A stretch of 64,000 bases of DNA from Aquimarina megaterium XH134 (GCF_000520975.1 NZ_JACB01000029.1:160078-224077), one strand, 5' to 3'. Counted from the first letter of the stretch, positions 10,032-18,865 are shown. Notes: generated from the sequence alone by a model not told the origin. Numbers and translations: made by a program.

Positions 10032-12098
10032 TTAAGACTCAGCTAGTTTATGAGAGAATTGAAGTATAATAAACTCTGCAGGTCGTACTACTGCCATTCC
10101 TATCTCTACGATCATTCTTCCTTCGAGAATATCCTGAGCAGACATGGTTTTACCCAAACCAACTGCCACATAAAATGCATGTTCTGGCTTAGCTCCTTGT
10201 AAAGCGCCTTGTCGCCATAGGTTAGTTAAGAAATTCTCTATCATAGTTTGTACTTTGACCCAGGTGTTAGAATCATTAGGTTCAAATACGAAGGGTTCTG
10301 TAGATTTTTTGCAGCTTTCTTCGACCATATTAAAGAAGCGCCTTACACTAATATATCGCCATTCGTTATCATTGCCTGCTAAGGTTCTTGCTCCCCATAC
10401 TAAACTACCTTTACCAGTAAAGCTTCTGATTGCATTAATCGATTTTCCGGCTACGGCATCTACATTAATATTGGCTTGTTCCTCATGACTAATCATCACC
10501 GATGGCGCGCTAATAGAATTTACACTCACATTAGCAGGAGCTTTCCATACCCCTCTTGCATTATCTACTTTGGCATAAATACCCGCAATAGCTCCACTTG
10601 GTGGTAACGTATTGATATTTTTCTTAATATGATTAACAATATTACTTATAACCGGGTGTTTTTCATACAAGGCATCTTGGGCTGCTTTTTTATACCCATT
10701 TGCTGCACTAGTGATTGCATCTGCATAGGCAATTAGTTTTTCAAACTCACCTAATACAGAATTTGCCACCTGTTTGGCCCTATCTGCATTAGTAGCAGCA
10801 TCATAGGTTCCTGCTGTAACAGGGTCTACATCTCCAATAGCTTCCCCGAGCCATGCTGGATCAGGCACTGTGGTATATAATGCTTCTGCAGCAGCTTCAT
10901 TCGCTAAATCATTTAGGGCCAAAACTTCTGCATTCTTATCGATCGCAATAATTCCACCTGCACCACCTCGCCACATATTAACAGATTTTGCATAGGTATT
11001 TACATCATTGAGTATTTGACTTGAACCAGCATCTAAAGCGGCGGCGGCTTTTTGAAACTCCATGATTGTATTTCTACAAAAGGTAAATAATGCTTTTAAA
11101 GCCGTTTTAGCGGGTCCAGAAGTGGTTTCGGCATCTACAGCTTTTTTATAAACCAGAAACTTTTCTTTTAATGACGGTGGTATATCAACCAATGGAACAT
11201 TATCATCGAACGCTCCACTACTTTCATTAGCTCTTTTTATGGTAACAACAATATCTATAACCGAATCCCCTTCTTTATTTGCAAGGTCATAGCTATCAAT
11301 TAAAGATAAGTGTTCACCATCTGAAGAAAGTGCCTTTAAAGAGACATCACCGTTTGAATCATCAATATTATCTTTAAAAGTACTTAAGTCAATTTCTCTG
11401 GGATAGGTAGCAACAACCCAAGGTGTATAGGCCGTACCATACTTTAGGTTATTGATTCCTATATTATTCCGAAAATTATCTATCGCGTTATCAAGATCTC
11501 CTGTAATATTTTCTTTTAAATCAAATAAACCAACTCTATCCTGTAATTTTGCACATTGCTCCAAAGCCATTTGTTGCAAACTATAGAAGCTTGCATCATC
11601 ATTACCATCTTTAAGTACATTAGTGGCATCTGGAAACAAAATAATGGTGGGTTCGTCATACTTCTCTAAGGCCTTTACCCCTCCTCTTAATCCAGTAGCA
11701 GGAACAGTGTTTTCATCACCATACTCTGGTGCTGTGTCATATTTACCAACAGATACTATGTAGCACTCTCCACCACCATTATCAAAGAACAATCGTAAGC
11801 TATCATACATTAAATATCGAACATCATTTCCGATACTTATACTGCTAACAGCAAAATTATTGGTTTCATCAACCACAACCTCTATGTTATCTATTGGGTT
11901 ATCACCACCAAATAATGCTTTATATTCTAATAGTGAAGAAATACGGGTTGGTTTCATTAGGAGAGAGCCTCCTTGTTTTTCTGCTTTCTGAGTATAACCC
12001 ACAAAGGCAGGAATTGCCGTTTCTACTTGGGCAACTGAAGGTGGTAGTTTTGGTATTTCCTCAACATAGACACCTGGTGTTTTAAAAACTGTAGCCAT
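10032..12098 (-). CDS. Contractile tail sheath protein with a large inserted domain
   Basis: A 688-residue sheath protein. The N-terminus (TPGVYVEEIPKLPPSVAQVE) and C-terminus (VEIGMAVVRPAEFIILQFSH) are classic sheath termini used in inter-subunit handshakes. The conserved core is interrupted: YGTAYTPWVVATYPRE ends near residue 234 and the expected continuation HPVISNIVNHIKKNINTLPP begins at residue 481. The intervening 245 or so residues are mostly Ala-rich helix and probably project from the sheath surface. Only one sheath gene is present, unlike the three paralogues of Afp and PVC. Confidence 0.96.
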   Translation of the reverse strand: MATVFKTPGVYVEEIPKLPPSVAQVETAIPAFVGYTQKAEKQGGSLLMKPTRISSLLEYKALFGGDNPIDNIEVVVDETNNFAVSSISIGNDVRYLMYDSLRLFFDNGGGECYIVSVGKYDTAPEYGDENTVPATGLRGGVKALEKYDEPTIILFPDATNVLKDGNDDASFYSLQQMALEQCAKLQDRVGLFDLKENITGDLDNAIDNFRNNIGINNLKYGTAYTPWVVATYPREIDLSTFKDNIDDSNGDVSLKALSSDGEHLSLIDSYDLANKEGDSVIDIVVTIKRANESSGAFDDNVPLVDIPPSLKEKFLVYKKAVDAETTSGPAKTALKALFTFCRNTIMEFQKAAAALDAGSSQILNDVNTYAKSVNMWRGGAGGIIAIDKNAEVLALNDLANEAAAEALYTTVPDPAWLGEAIGDVDPVTAGTYDAATNADRAKQVANSVLGEFEKLIAYADAITSAANGYKKAAQDALYEKHPVISNIVNHIKKNINTLPPSGAIAGIYAKVDNARGVWKAPANVSVNSISAPSVMISHEEQANINVDAVAGKSINAIRSFTGKGSLVWGARTLAGNDNEWRYISVRRFFNMVEESCKKSTEPFVFEPNDSNTWVKVQTMIENFLTNLWRQGALQGAKPEHAFYVAVGLGKTMSAQDILEGRMIVEIGMAVVRPAEFIILQFSHKLAES

Positions 12099-12118
12099 AA
12101 TGTGTGATTTTAATTATT

Positions 12119-13357
12119 TTATAAATTCAAAAATGTTTCGCTTACTATATATTTATTTTCACCATCCAGGATAGATAAATCCTCATGCCCTGGGATTTCC
12201 ATTTTCTTCAGTATCTCAGAGTTATTGTAAGTAACAGAGATCGTATCAATTGCCTTTTCATTCATTCTCACAGGTAATTTGCTTCGAAATATATTTGCTC
12301 CCAGGTTATCAAATTCGATAGTACCATCATCATCTGTTATGTTAGTTACCTTGTTACTTTTACATACATACTTTAATAAATACTGTGCTGGTGCAAATCG
12401 AATCTTATAGTTACGTGTTTCTATTTCTGTATTAGCCGGAGCGATCATATAGAATGTTCCGTCTTCTTTTAGGAATCGGTATTTTTCTGTGCTTGCCAAA
12501 GTATCATTATGAATGTCAATTAGCCCCAAATATGGTTTCCAGTCATTTTCTAATCTGAAATACAAGTATTCCTCTTGTGTATTAATAGTTACTTTATAAA
12601 TCCCTTCTGAAAATGGGATGTTTTCTTGGGTATAGAAATTCAATAAAACGGTTTCTATATTAGCGTTAGTAGGATTTTCGACAGGTCCAATATTGGTGCT
12701 CTTTATCTCGATATCAAATTGCTTAGATACCGGATTATATTGATAGTATTTGATTTCAACATTTGCAGATGGAGTATTTAAAACTATTACTTTTTCTGGT
12801 CCTGTAAATAGTAATCTTGTTGCAGAGGTTACATAACTTACTTTTTCGAGTTCTCTGAATTGATCAGCATTGTTAAGATCACCTGTATTAGCGTTTATCT
12901 TAGTAAGGCATTCATATGCTGTATTAGCACCATTACGTACAATATCATTATATAGATATTCTTGTGTTGCATCAAATACTGGTAATTTTTCATTTAGATA
13001 TAATACATCTTCAACAGATTTATCATTTCCATCAATAATAGAATTTGCGTTGCTGAAGTATAGTTTTGTATTGTAGGGGTCTTTTAACTCATAATTTGTG
13101 ATTTTTGTAAAATCATATCCAATAACCTCAAGGAAAAATTGAAGAGTAAAATCATTCGAAATTTTAAGATAAGGTTCGCTACTATCATTATGTTTTACCA
13201 GAACATATAATTTGTTCTGAATAAATTTTGAAATCAAGCCAGCTCCCTGAAGTATTTTTTGTGTTGATACAGTTGGTACAATACGTAGCAACTGGGGTTT
13301 GGTCACAGAAAAATAATCATGTTCTATTTCTATAGTAAATAAAGGAGTATACTTCAT
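12119..13357 (-). CDS. Uncharacterised eCIS operon protein (412 aa)
   Basis: I do not recognise a named family. The protein starts KYTPLFTIEIEHDYFSVTKP and is predicted to be rich in short beta strands with little hydrophobicity and no signal peptide or membrane segment. It lies between the DUF4255 cap gene and the sheath gene, 20 bases upstream of the sheath, in the same transcription unit. This position makes a structural part of the particle plausible (cap, terminator or sheath-associated protein), but that is inference from context only. Confidence 0.75.
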   Translation of the reverse strand: MKYTPLFTIEIEHDYFSVTKPQLLRIVPTVSTQKILQGAGLISKFIQNKLYVLVKHNDSSEPYLKISNDFTLQFFLEVIGYDFTKITNYELKDPYNTKLYFSNANSIIDGNDKSVEDVLYLNEKLPVFDATQEYLYNDIVRNGANTAYECLTKINANTGDLNNADQFRELEKVSYVTSATRLLFTGPEKVIVLNTPSANVEIKYYQYNPVSKQFDIEIKSTNIGPVENPTNANIETVLLNFYTQENIPFSEGIYKVTINTQEEYLYFRLENDWKPYLGLIDIHNDTLASTEKYRFLKEDGTFYMIAPANTEIETRNYKIRFAPAQYLLKYVCKSNKVTNITDDDGTIEFDNLGANIFRSKLPVRMNEKAIDTISVTYNNSEILKKMEIPGHEDLSILDGENKYIVSETFLNL

Positions 13358-13464
13358 TTCTTTACCTAATTTTGGACGTTATTCCTTAAATTCTGGCTAG
13401 TATTACTGGCCGTATACTTTAAAATGATAATCGAATTTTGGGGCAAATTCTATATGTATTCAGG

Positions 13465-14058
13465 TTACTTTAGTGCTCCTGCAATTGCACTTTTTTTCGT
13501 TTGTATTTCGGTAATTAGACTACCTTCTATTTTGTTATCTTTATCTGAAATCGGAATCAATTTCATTTTATACAGCACAGAGGGTAAATACTTTCCACCA
13601 AGAGTGCTCCACAGGTGGTTGATTTGTTCGAAATTCATGGTATACAATTCTATATGTAATTTCATGATATCTGCATCAAGAGAGGGAAATTTGGGTACGG
13701 TAAAAAAATTGTTACTTTGAAAACATTGTATAACACTCGAAATCCTGCTTAAAGCCGTTGTATAGGTTAAATTAGCCGAAAACAACACATATAGATTAAC
13801 TAATATCTCGGGATTACTTCTAATTACTTTATCACCCTGTCTATATATACCATCAGGGTTTTTTGATATCCTATCCTCTTCTATATTAACCAGTGTAATG
13901 ACAATACCAGAACCTCCTTCTTCATCAGTAGTGTCCCCTCCTTCTACAATCTTGGCGATATTACCAAGTGCAGCATATTTTTCTGTGGATGGACCAAGAA
14001 TTCCTTGAAAATATTGATTAGTCCTGTCTTCAATAAAAGACATAGCTTTACCGATCAT
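13465..14058 (-). CDS. DUF4255 / Pvc16-type tail cap protein
   Basis: A 197-residue DUF4255 protein, the family of the cap or tube-terminator Afp16/Pvc16. Supporting features are an N-terminal helix (AMSFIEDRTNQYF), the strand GIVITLVNIEEDR, and the NLYVLFSANLTYTTALSRISSVIQ block followed by FEQINHLWSTLGGKYLPSVLYKM, all typical of the family. It is the first gene of the eCIS operon. The upstream gene is divergent, so the operon promoter should lie between 14059 and 14493. A 107-base gap separates it from the next gene. Confidence 0.92.
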   Translation of the reverse strand: MIGKAMSFIEDRTNQYFQGILGPSTEKYAALGNIAKIVEGGDTTDEEGGSGIVITLVNIEEDRISKNPDGIYRQGDKVIRSNPEILVNLYVLFSANLTYTTALSRISSVIQCFQSNNFFTVPKFPSLDADIMKLHIELYTMNFEQINHLWSTLGGKYLPSVLYKMKLIPISDKDNKIEGSLITEIQTKKSAIAGALK

Positions 14059-14361
14059 AATAAATAAGATAAAATGTGAAAATTAAATGGGGTAATATTT
14101 TTTAAAAAAACATTCAATAAAGTGAAGTTCAATCTCTACAAATTATTGATATTCTTTACTCTGTACTGTTATTTTTTAATAGGTGATTATGGTTTTAAAA
14201 GCTTATAGTTATTTACTATTTCTTGAGGTCATTACGTATTCTACAATTCCTTTTTTAGGTTTCATAAAACACTATTATTTATCACAGATTGAAATTACTA
14301 TTTAAGAGGGTCAGCATCAAGGGGTAAATCCCCCTAAACAACAGGAGCAAATACCTGAATA

Positions 14362-14386
14362 TATCATTCGAATGATAATCATTATC
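14362..14386. promoter_or_regulatory. Fur-box-like overlapping palindromes
   Basis: Three hexamers in alternating orientation (ATCATT 14363-14368, AATGAT 14371-14376, ATCATT 14378-14383) create two overlapping palindromes. AATGATAATCATTATC at 14371-14386 matches 16 consecutive positions of the 19-base classical Fur consensus. The site is about 110 bases upstream of the radical SAM start and about 300 bases upstream of the first eCIS gene. Binding by Fur is inferred from the match. Confidence 0.5.
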
Positions 14387-14415
14387 CAAATATTTAGCTT
14401 TATTAGTTTATTTTT

Positions 14416-14452
14416 TATATGGAATTATTCCATATAAAAAAGGAATTATTCC
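14416..14452. promoter_or_regulatory. Tandem operator-like palindromes (GGAATTATTCC x2)
   Basis: GGAATTATTCC occurs at 14421-14431 and again at 14442-14452, exactly 21 bases apart (two helical turns). The first copy is extended to a perfect palindrome with 10-base arms (14416-14436). The second copy lies just upstream of a -7-like TACCTTTA at 14465-14472, where a repressor dimer pair would block the promoter of the radical SAM gene at 14494. The regulator is unknown. Confidence 0.5.
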
Positions 14453-14493
14453 ATAAATAAATTTTACCTTTATACCTCAAATCATCCATTGTA

Positions 14494-15567
14494 ATGAAGA
14501 TAAAAAAGCACATAAAAGGTAGAGGAGCTCAAGAAAAAGTTCATAATAGATTTTTTGAACTGCATCATGAAACAAGAGATGATTTTCTTAATTATTGTCT
14601 TGACCAGGGAGAATCGATCAATAAATATCAAACTACTTATATAGAAACGTTTCCAAAAACGATTGTGAACAAAGTTACCAGCCCTGATGTTGGCATGCTA
14701 TATTCTCTCAATCCATATCAAGGTTGTGAGCATGGTTGTGTATATTGTTATGCTAGAAATTCTCATGAATACTGGGGTTATGGTGCTGGATTAGATTTTG
14801 AAAGTAAAATTTTGGTTAAAAAGAATGCTCCTGAATTATTAGAGAAAAAGTTGCGAAATAAAAAATGGAAAGCATATCCTATTTCACTTTCTGGAAATAC
14901 AGATTGCTATCAACCTATTGAAAAAAAACTTGAAATCACCCGTAAACTTCTTGAAATTTTTCTAAAATACAGGCACCCTGTTGGTATCATCACTAAGAAT
15001 GCTTTAATCCTTAGAGATTTGGATCTTCTCTCTGAATTATCTAAACATAGTCTGGTAGCGGTATACCTCTCTATCACTACATTAAAAGAAGATACACGAA
15101 GAATCCTTGAACCAAGAACCACAAGTATAAAAAAACGATTAGAAACTCTAGAAAAACTAAATGCATCTGGGATTCCTACGAATGTGATGATGGCACCAAT
15201 AATTCCTTCAGTTAATAGTCACGAAATATTGCCATTAGCCAAAGAAATTTCAAAGCATGGTGCAAAAAGTATTGGGTATACAATCGTAAGATTAAATGGA
15301 GCAATCGGAAAAATATTCATTAAATGGTTAGAAAACACCTTACCAGATCGTAAAGATAAAATCCTACATCAAATCATGCAGTGTCATGAAGGCAATCTAA
15401 ATGATAGTGCTTTTGGAAGAAGAATGAGAGGCTCGGGTAATATGGCAGATCAAATCCACCAGTTATTTACTATAGCGAGACAAAAATACTTCTCTCAAGA
15501 GCAAAGGATACATTTAAATTGCGATCTACATCAATTTTATAAAGATGAGCAGTTACGACTTTTCTAA
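14494..15567 (+). CDS. PA0069-family radical SAM protein (SplB-related)
   Basis: A 357-residue radical SAM protein. The Fe-S ligands are C78, C82 and C85 in CEHGCVYCYA, the CX3CX2C signature. SLSGNTDCYQPIE and MMAPIIPSVN match the COG1533 group that includes spore photoproduct lyase. Most members have no known substrate. A DNA- or nucleic-acid-related role is only suggested by the SplB relationship. The stop is immediately followed by the stop of the convergent HD gene with no intergenic base. Two palindromic operators lie upstream. Confidence 0.88.
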   Translation: MKIKKHIKGRGAQEKVHNRFFELHHETRDDFLNYCLDQGESINKYQTTYIETFPKTIVNKVTSPDVGMLYSLNPYQGCEHGCVYCYARNSHEYWGYGAGLDFESKILVKKNAPELLEKKLRNKKWKAYPISLSGNTDCYQPIEKKLEITRKLLEIFLKYRHPVGIITKNALILRDLDLLSELSKHSLVAVYLSITTLKEDTRRILEPRTTSIKKRLETLEKLNASGIPTNVMMAPIIPSVNSHEILPLAKEISKHGAKSIGYTIVRLNGAIGKIFIKWLENTLPDRKDKILHQIMQCHEGNLNDSAFGRRMRGSGNMADQIHQLFTIARQKYFSQEQRIHLNCDLHQFYKDEQLRLF

Positions 15568-16227
15568 TCAAGATTTCCCTTCCCATTCTTGATAGAACTG
15601 TTCTAGAAACTGTTCCATAAATTGATGTCGTTCTACTGCCAATTTTCTTCCGGTTTTAGTGTTCATTCTATCTTTAAGCAGTAATAATTTTTCGTAGAAA
15701 TGATTAATAGTAGGTGATGTTGAAGATTTATATTCTTCTTTACTCATCTTTAGGTTTGGAGCAATTTCTGGATCATACAGAGTTCTGTTTTTAAACCCTC
15801 CATAGTTAAAACATCTTGCTATTCCTATAGCTCCAATGGCGTCTAAACGGTCTGCATCTTGTATAACATCTAGTTCGGGAGATCTAAATTTTTGATCTAT
15901 ATTTCCTCCTTTGAAAGAAATATTTTTGATGATCTTAACGACATGATTGATAACTGTTGGTTCTACCTGCAGGTTTTCTAAAAAGTCTGCAGCTATTTTT
16001 GGACCTATAGTTTCATCACCATCATAAAATTTTGAATCTGCAATATCATGAAGTAATGCACCCAGAGAGACTACAAAAAAATCAACCTCTTCTTCTTTAG
16101 AAATTAATTGAGCGTTCTTAAAAACCCTTTGGATATGAAACCAGTCATGTCCTCCCTCTGCTCCATTAAGCGTATCCTTTACAAAATCAATAGTTTTAGA
16201 TATAATCTGATCTTCAATCATACCCAA
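15568..16227 (-). CDS. HD-domain phosphohydrolase (YedJ/YpgQ-like)
   Basis: A 219-residue HD-superfamily metal-dependent phosphohydrolase. The metal ligands are visible: H in GGHDWFHIQRV near residue 24, the HD pair in LGALLHDIADSKF near residue 60, and D in VIQDADRLDAIGAIGIARC. The GFKNRTLYDP and KLLLLKDRMNT segments are typical of the YedJ/YpgQ group, some of which hydrolyse nucleotides. The substrate is unknown. It lies 6 bases after the acyl-ACP desaturase gene and is probably co-transcribed with it. Confidence 0.88.
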   Translation of the reverse strand: MGMIEDQIISKTIDFVKDTLNGAEGGHDWFHIQRVFKNAQLISKEEEVDFFVVSLGALLHDIADSKFYDGDETIGPKIAADFLENLQVEPTVINHVVKIIKNISFKGGNIDQKFRSPELDVIQDADRLDAIGAIGIARCFNYGGFKNRTLYDPEIAPNLKMSKEEYKSSTSPTINHFYEKLLLLKDRMNTKTGRKLAVERHQFMEQFLEQFYQEWEGKS

Positions 16228-16233
16228 TACTAT

Positions 16234-17235
16234 TTATTTTGCCATTGCTGGTTGTACCCACTTAAATTCAAAAATTTCTTCTGGGATAACCAATCGCTCA
16301 CTAATACGCTGCATTCTGGCAGGCAATTTCATTAAAAAGTCACGTGCTCTTTCTGCTTCATCGGTAAGATCAATTATCTTGTCAATTTCCCATCGATCGA
16401 TAAGACGTTGCATGATATCGATATAATCTTGTGAGGTATATACTCCGATACGTTGTGCAGACCACGAAAAATCTTCGAAAGCAGTTCCTATAGATTGGCC
16501 AGATTCTCTAAGTAAATGTGCAGGCATAACAATCTTTTTCTTCATCATATCACTAAATGCAATCATCATCTGACTTGGATCTACCTCAAAAATGCTTCTT
16601 ACAAACTCACTATATGCATTATGATGACGCATCTCATCTCCTGCAATAATTTTACACATCTTAGACAATGATTTATTAGAGTATTGTCTAGCTAATTTTG
16701 CAACTCTGTTATGAGAAATATAGGTTGCCAATTCTTGAAAACTAGTATATACAAAGTTTTTATAAGGATCTCTATCTGTACCTATATCAAAACCATCGTT
16801 AATTAAGTGTTGCGTAGTTCTTTCTACTTCAATCATATTCACTCGACCCGACAAATAGAGATATTTATTCAATACATCTCCATGTCTATTTTCTTCACCT
16901 GTCCAATAACGTACCCACTTGGCCCAACCATTATCTTTCCCATTTTCATGTTGATTGATTCCCTCTACATCCATTAACCAGGATTCGTAAGTAGGTAAAG
17001 CTTCTTCAGTAATAGTATCTCCAACCAATACTACCCAAAAATCATAAGGGAGTTCTTTAGCCAATTCTCTTAATTCTTTTACTTCTTCAAAAAAAGTATC
17101 TTCATTTTGTGAATCTGGTAAAAAATCAGTTGGTTGCCATATCTTATCTACCGGAATCAAGAATTTATCTATAAAACCATCTACTTTCTTTTCTAGTAGC
17201 TGCATTACCTCTAATCTAATATTATCTAAAGCCAT
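16234..17235 (-). CDS. Acyl-ACP desaturase (stearoyl-ACP desaturase family)
   Basis: A 333-residue soluble diiron desaturase that introduces a double bond in acyl-ACP for membrane unsaturated fatty acids. The two diiron motifs are EENRHGDVLNKYLYL (E-EN-RHG, about residue 115) and AGDEMRHHNAYSEF (DE-RHH, about residue 205). The length is normal. It is preceded by a PlsC-like acyltransferase gene (11 bases), an arrangement that fits a phospholipid synthesis or remodelling unit. Confidence 0.93.
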   Translation of the reverse strand: MALDNIRLEVMQLLEKKVDGFIDKFLIPVDKIWQPTDFLPDSQNEDTFFEEVKELRELAKELPYDFWVVLVGDTITEEALPTYESWLMDVEGINQHENGKDNGWAKWVRYWTGEENRHGDVLNKYLYLSGRVNMIEVERTTQHLINDGFDIGTDRDPYKNFVYTSFQELATYISHNRVAKLARQYSNKSLSKMCKIIAGDEMRHHNAYSEFVRSIFEVDPSQMMIAFSDMMKKKIVMPAHLLRESGQSIGTAFEDFSWSAQRIGVYTSQDYIDIMQRLIDRWEIDKIIDLTDEAERARDFLMKLPARMQRISERLVIPEEIFEFKWVQPAMAK

Positions 17236-17246
17236 TATGGTTGATG

Positions 17247-17987
17247 TTACGTTCTGATTGCTAAAGTAACCCTTTCTTCTATTTTATCTAATAATATTTC
17301 GGGTTCTTTGTTAATTGTTATTGGTTCTTGTACTTCTAATGTCATATGGATTCCTATTCCCATAGGGAAATTACCAAATCTAACCAGCTTCCAGCTATTA
17401 TTTATAGTTACTGGCACTATCAAAGCTTCTGGAGCATTCTTAAATAAGATTTTTAGCCCTGTTGGAGCAAACGATTTAGGTTTTCCATCTCTACTACGTG
17501 TTCCTTCGGGGAAAATAACCGCAGAAAAATTATTTTTTGCTACAAATTTTCCAAATTTTGATAATGCCGGAATTGATTGTTTTGGGTTTTTCCTATCAAT
17601 TAAAACATTACCTCCATGACGTAAATTAAAAGATATACTTGGTATGCCCTTACCTAGCTCAATCTTAGAAATAAATTTTGGTTTATGTTTTCGTAAATAC
17701 CAAGATATCAAAGGTATATCAAACATGCTTTGGTGATTCGACACCACGATTAAAGGTTGATTCTGAGGTAAAGCATATTGGTTTTTAAAACTAAATGTTA
17801 CTCCCAAAATGTGTAAACATCGTAATAAACATAGATTCATAATATTTACAACTCCTCTATGTCCTTTGGATCCCCCTAATTTTATGCCTAGCCATTGTAG
17901 CCCATGAAAAATCACCAGGGTCAAACCAAAAAACAAATAGAAAACTATAGAAAGCGGATAACTTAATATCTTTTTTATTGCCCCCAT
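17247..17987 (-). CDS. 1-acyl-sn-glycerol-3-phosphate acyltransferase (PlsC-like)
   Basis: A 246-residue membrane-associated acyltransferase that converts lysophosphatidate to phosphatidate. The catalytic NHQSMFD motif (NHX4D) lies near residue 83 and the substrate-binding FPEGTRSRDG near residue 158. A strongly hydrophobic N-terminus (SIVFYLFFGLTLVIF) provides the membrane anchor. It is the first gene of a likely operon with the desaturase and the HD protein. Confidence 0.93.
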   Translation of the reverse strand: MGAIKKILSYPLSIVFYLFFGLTLVIFHGLQWLGIKLGGSKGHRGVVNIMNLCLLRCLHILGVTFSFKNQYALPQNQPLIVVSNHQSMFDIPLISWYLRKHKPKFISKIELGKGIPSISFNLRHGGNVLIDRKNPKQSIPALSKFGKFVAKNNFSAVIFPEGTRSRDGKPKSFAPTGLKILFKNAPEALIVPVTINNSWKLVRFGNFPMGIGIHMTLEVQEPITINKEPEILLDKIEERVTLAIRT

Positions 17988-18070
17988 TTTATCTGTATAA
18001 TTAATAAAATTTAATTTGTGTAAAGGTATTAAAAGGTCTTATATTATGTGAGCAAATCAATAGATTTGTC

Positions 18071-18103
18071 AAAATAAAAACCGCCTGCAATGGCAAACGG
18101 TTT
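18071..18103 (-). terminator. Rho-independent terminator of the bacilliredoxin gene
   Basis: AAACCG (18078-18083) pairs with CGGTTT (18098-18103) around an inner TGC/GCA stem. On the minus strand the hairpin is followed by a T-rich tract. It lies 33 bases downstream of the minus-strand stop at 18136. Confidence 0.6.
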
Positions 18104-18135
18104 AAATTTATTTTTAACGTATACGCTTTACTTTT

Positions 18136-18546
18136 TTAGCAATGTTCGTTATAAGCATCTTTAAGGTTTTCTGCTATCATTTCTGCAGGGCGTCCTTCGA
18201 TATGATGACGCTCTAGCATATGAACTAATTCTCCATTTCTAAACAATGCCATAGAAGGTGATGATGGAGGAAACGGGATCATGTAACTACGTGCTTTATC
18301 AGTCGCTTCTCTATCTACTCCTGCAAAAACGGTAACCAAATTATCTGGCTTTTTATCATTCTCTAATGACGCTCTTGCTCCCGGACGAGCATTTGCAGCA
18401 GCACAACCGCACACCGAATTTACAACTACCAAAGTAGTTCCTTCTTTAGCTATTGCCGTTTCTACTGCCTCTTCTGTATGTAATTCTTCAAAACCAATAC
18501 TTGTAAGATCTTCTCTCATTGGTTTTACTAAATCTGCTGGATACAT
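18136..18546 (-). CDS. BrxA/BrxB family bacilliredoxin
   Basis: A 136-residue protein of the YphP/YqiW (BrxA/BrxB) family, thioredoxin-fold proteins that remove bacillithiol or similar thiols from cysteines. The CGC active-site motif is in VVNSVCGCAAANARPGA (about residue 54), and SPSMALFRNGELVHMLERHHIEGR is the conserved C-terminal block. The start MYPADLVKPMRE is the normal family start. Bacillithiol use is known in several Bacteroidota, but no biosynthesis gene is in this window. Confidence 0.93.
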   Translation of the reverse strand: MYPADLVKPMREDLTSIGFEELHTEEAVETAIAKEGTTLVVVNSVCGCAAANARPGARASLENDKKPDNLVTVFAGVDREATDKARSYMIPFPPSSPSMALFRNGELVHMLERHHIEGRPAEMIAENLKDAYNEHC

Positions 18547-18865
18547 ATTTTTATCTTTTATTTTCGTGTTTCAATTTTATGCAAAGTTACAAATTATGTA
18601 CCACATAAGAACAACTGACAAGTAGTCTGAAAATTCGATTATGATTTATGAATAAAACCTAATTGTTGATGTTATAATTTTTCTGTTTATATATTATTTA
18701 AAAACCTGAAGCTCCTTTTAACCCATATAGAGAATTAATCAATAAGATTTAATATCATAATCTATTTCGTAACAAATAAAGAATATCACTTACTAATATA
18801 ATAGAGAACTAAAAAATTATCTTTTAATAATTAGTTTATCTTTACAACCCAAAAAAATGTTTTGA
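18547..18865. other. Divergent intergenic region, no gene seen
   Basis: 319 AT-rich bases between the bacilliredoxin gene and the TerB-DnaJ gene. Besides the bacilliredoxin promoter, a TATCTTTA sequence about 30 bases upstream of the DnaJ ATG may be its -7 element. No open frame with coding character and no RNA gene was seen. Confidence 0.5.
18582..18614 (-). promoter_or_regulatory. Promoter of the bacilliredoxin gene
   Basis: On the minus strand a TAACTTTG (18589-18582) matches the Bacteroidota -7 consensus TAnnTTTG, with a TTG (18614-18612) 22 bases upstream. The expected transcript starts about 30 bases before the ATG at 18546. Confidence 0.5.

Larger units (their letters stand above)
14059..14493. 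other. Divergent intergenic regulatory region, no convincing gene
   Basis: 435 bases between the eCIS operon (minus) and the radical SAM gene (plus). The only ATG-initiated plus-strand frame of note (about 38 codons from 14189) has no coding character I would trust. The right half contains a Fur-box-like palindrome cluster (14362-14386) and a pair of GGAATTATTCC palindromes (14421-14452). I could not find a clean TTG/TAnnTTTG promoter for the eCIS operon on the minus strand. Confidence 0.6.

Noticed and set aside
13424..13720. Plus-strand open frame of 98 codons
   Set aside because: It overlaps the DUF4255 gene antisense and has no recognisable features.
14189..14305. Possible 38-codon plus-strand peptide in the eCIS intergenic region
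   Set aside because: Hydrophobic low-complexity sequence without homology or ribosome binding site. Conservation cannot be checked here.
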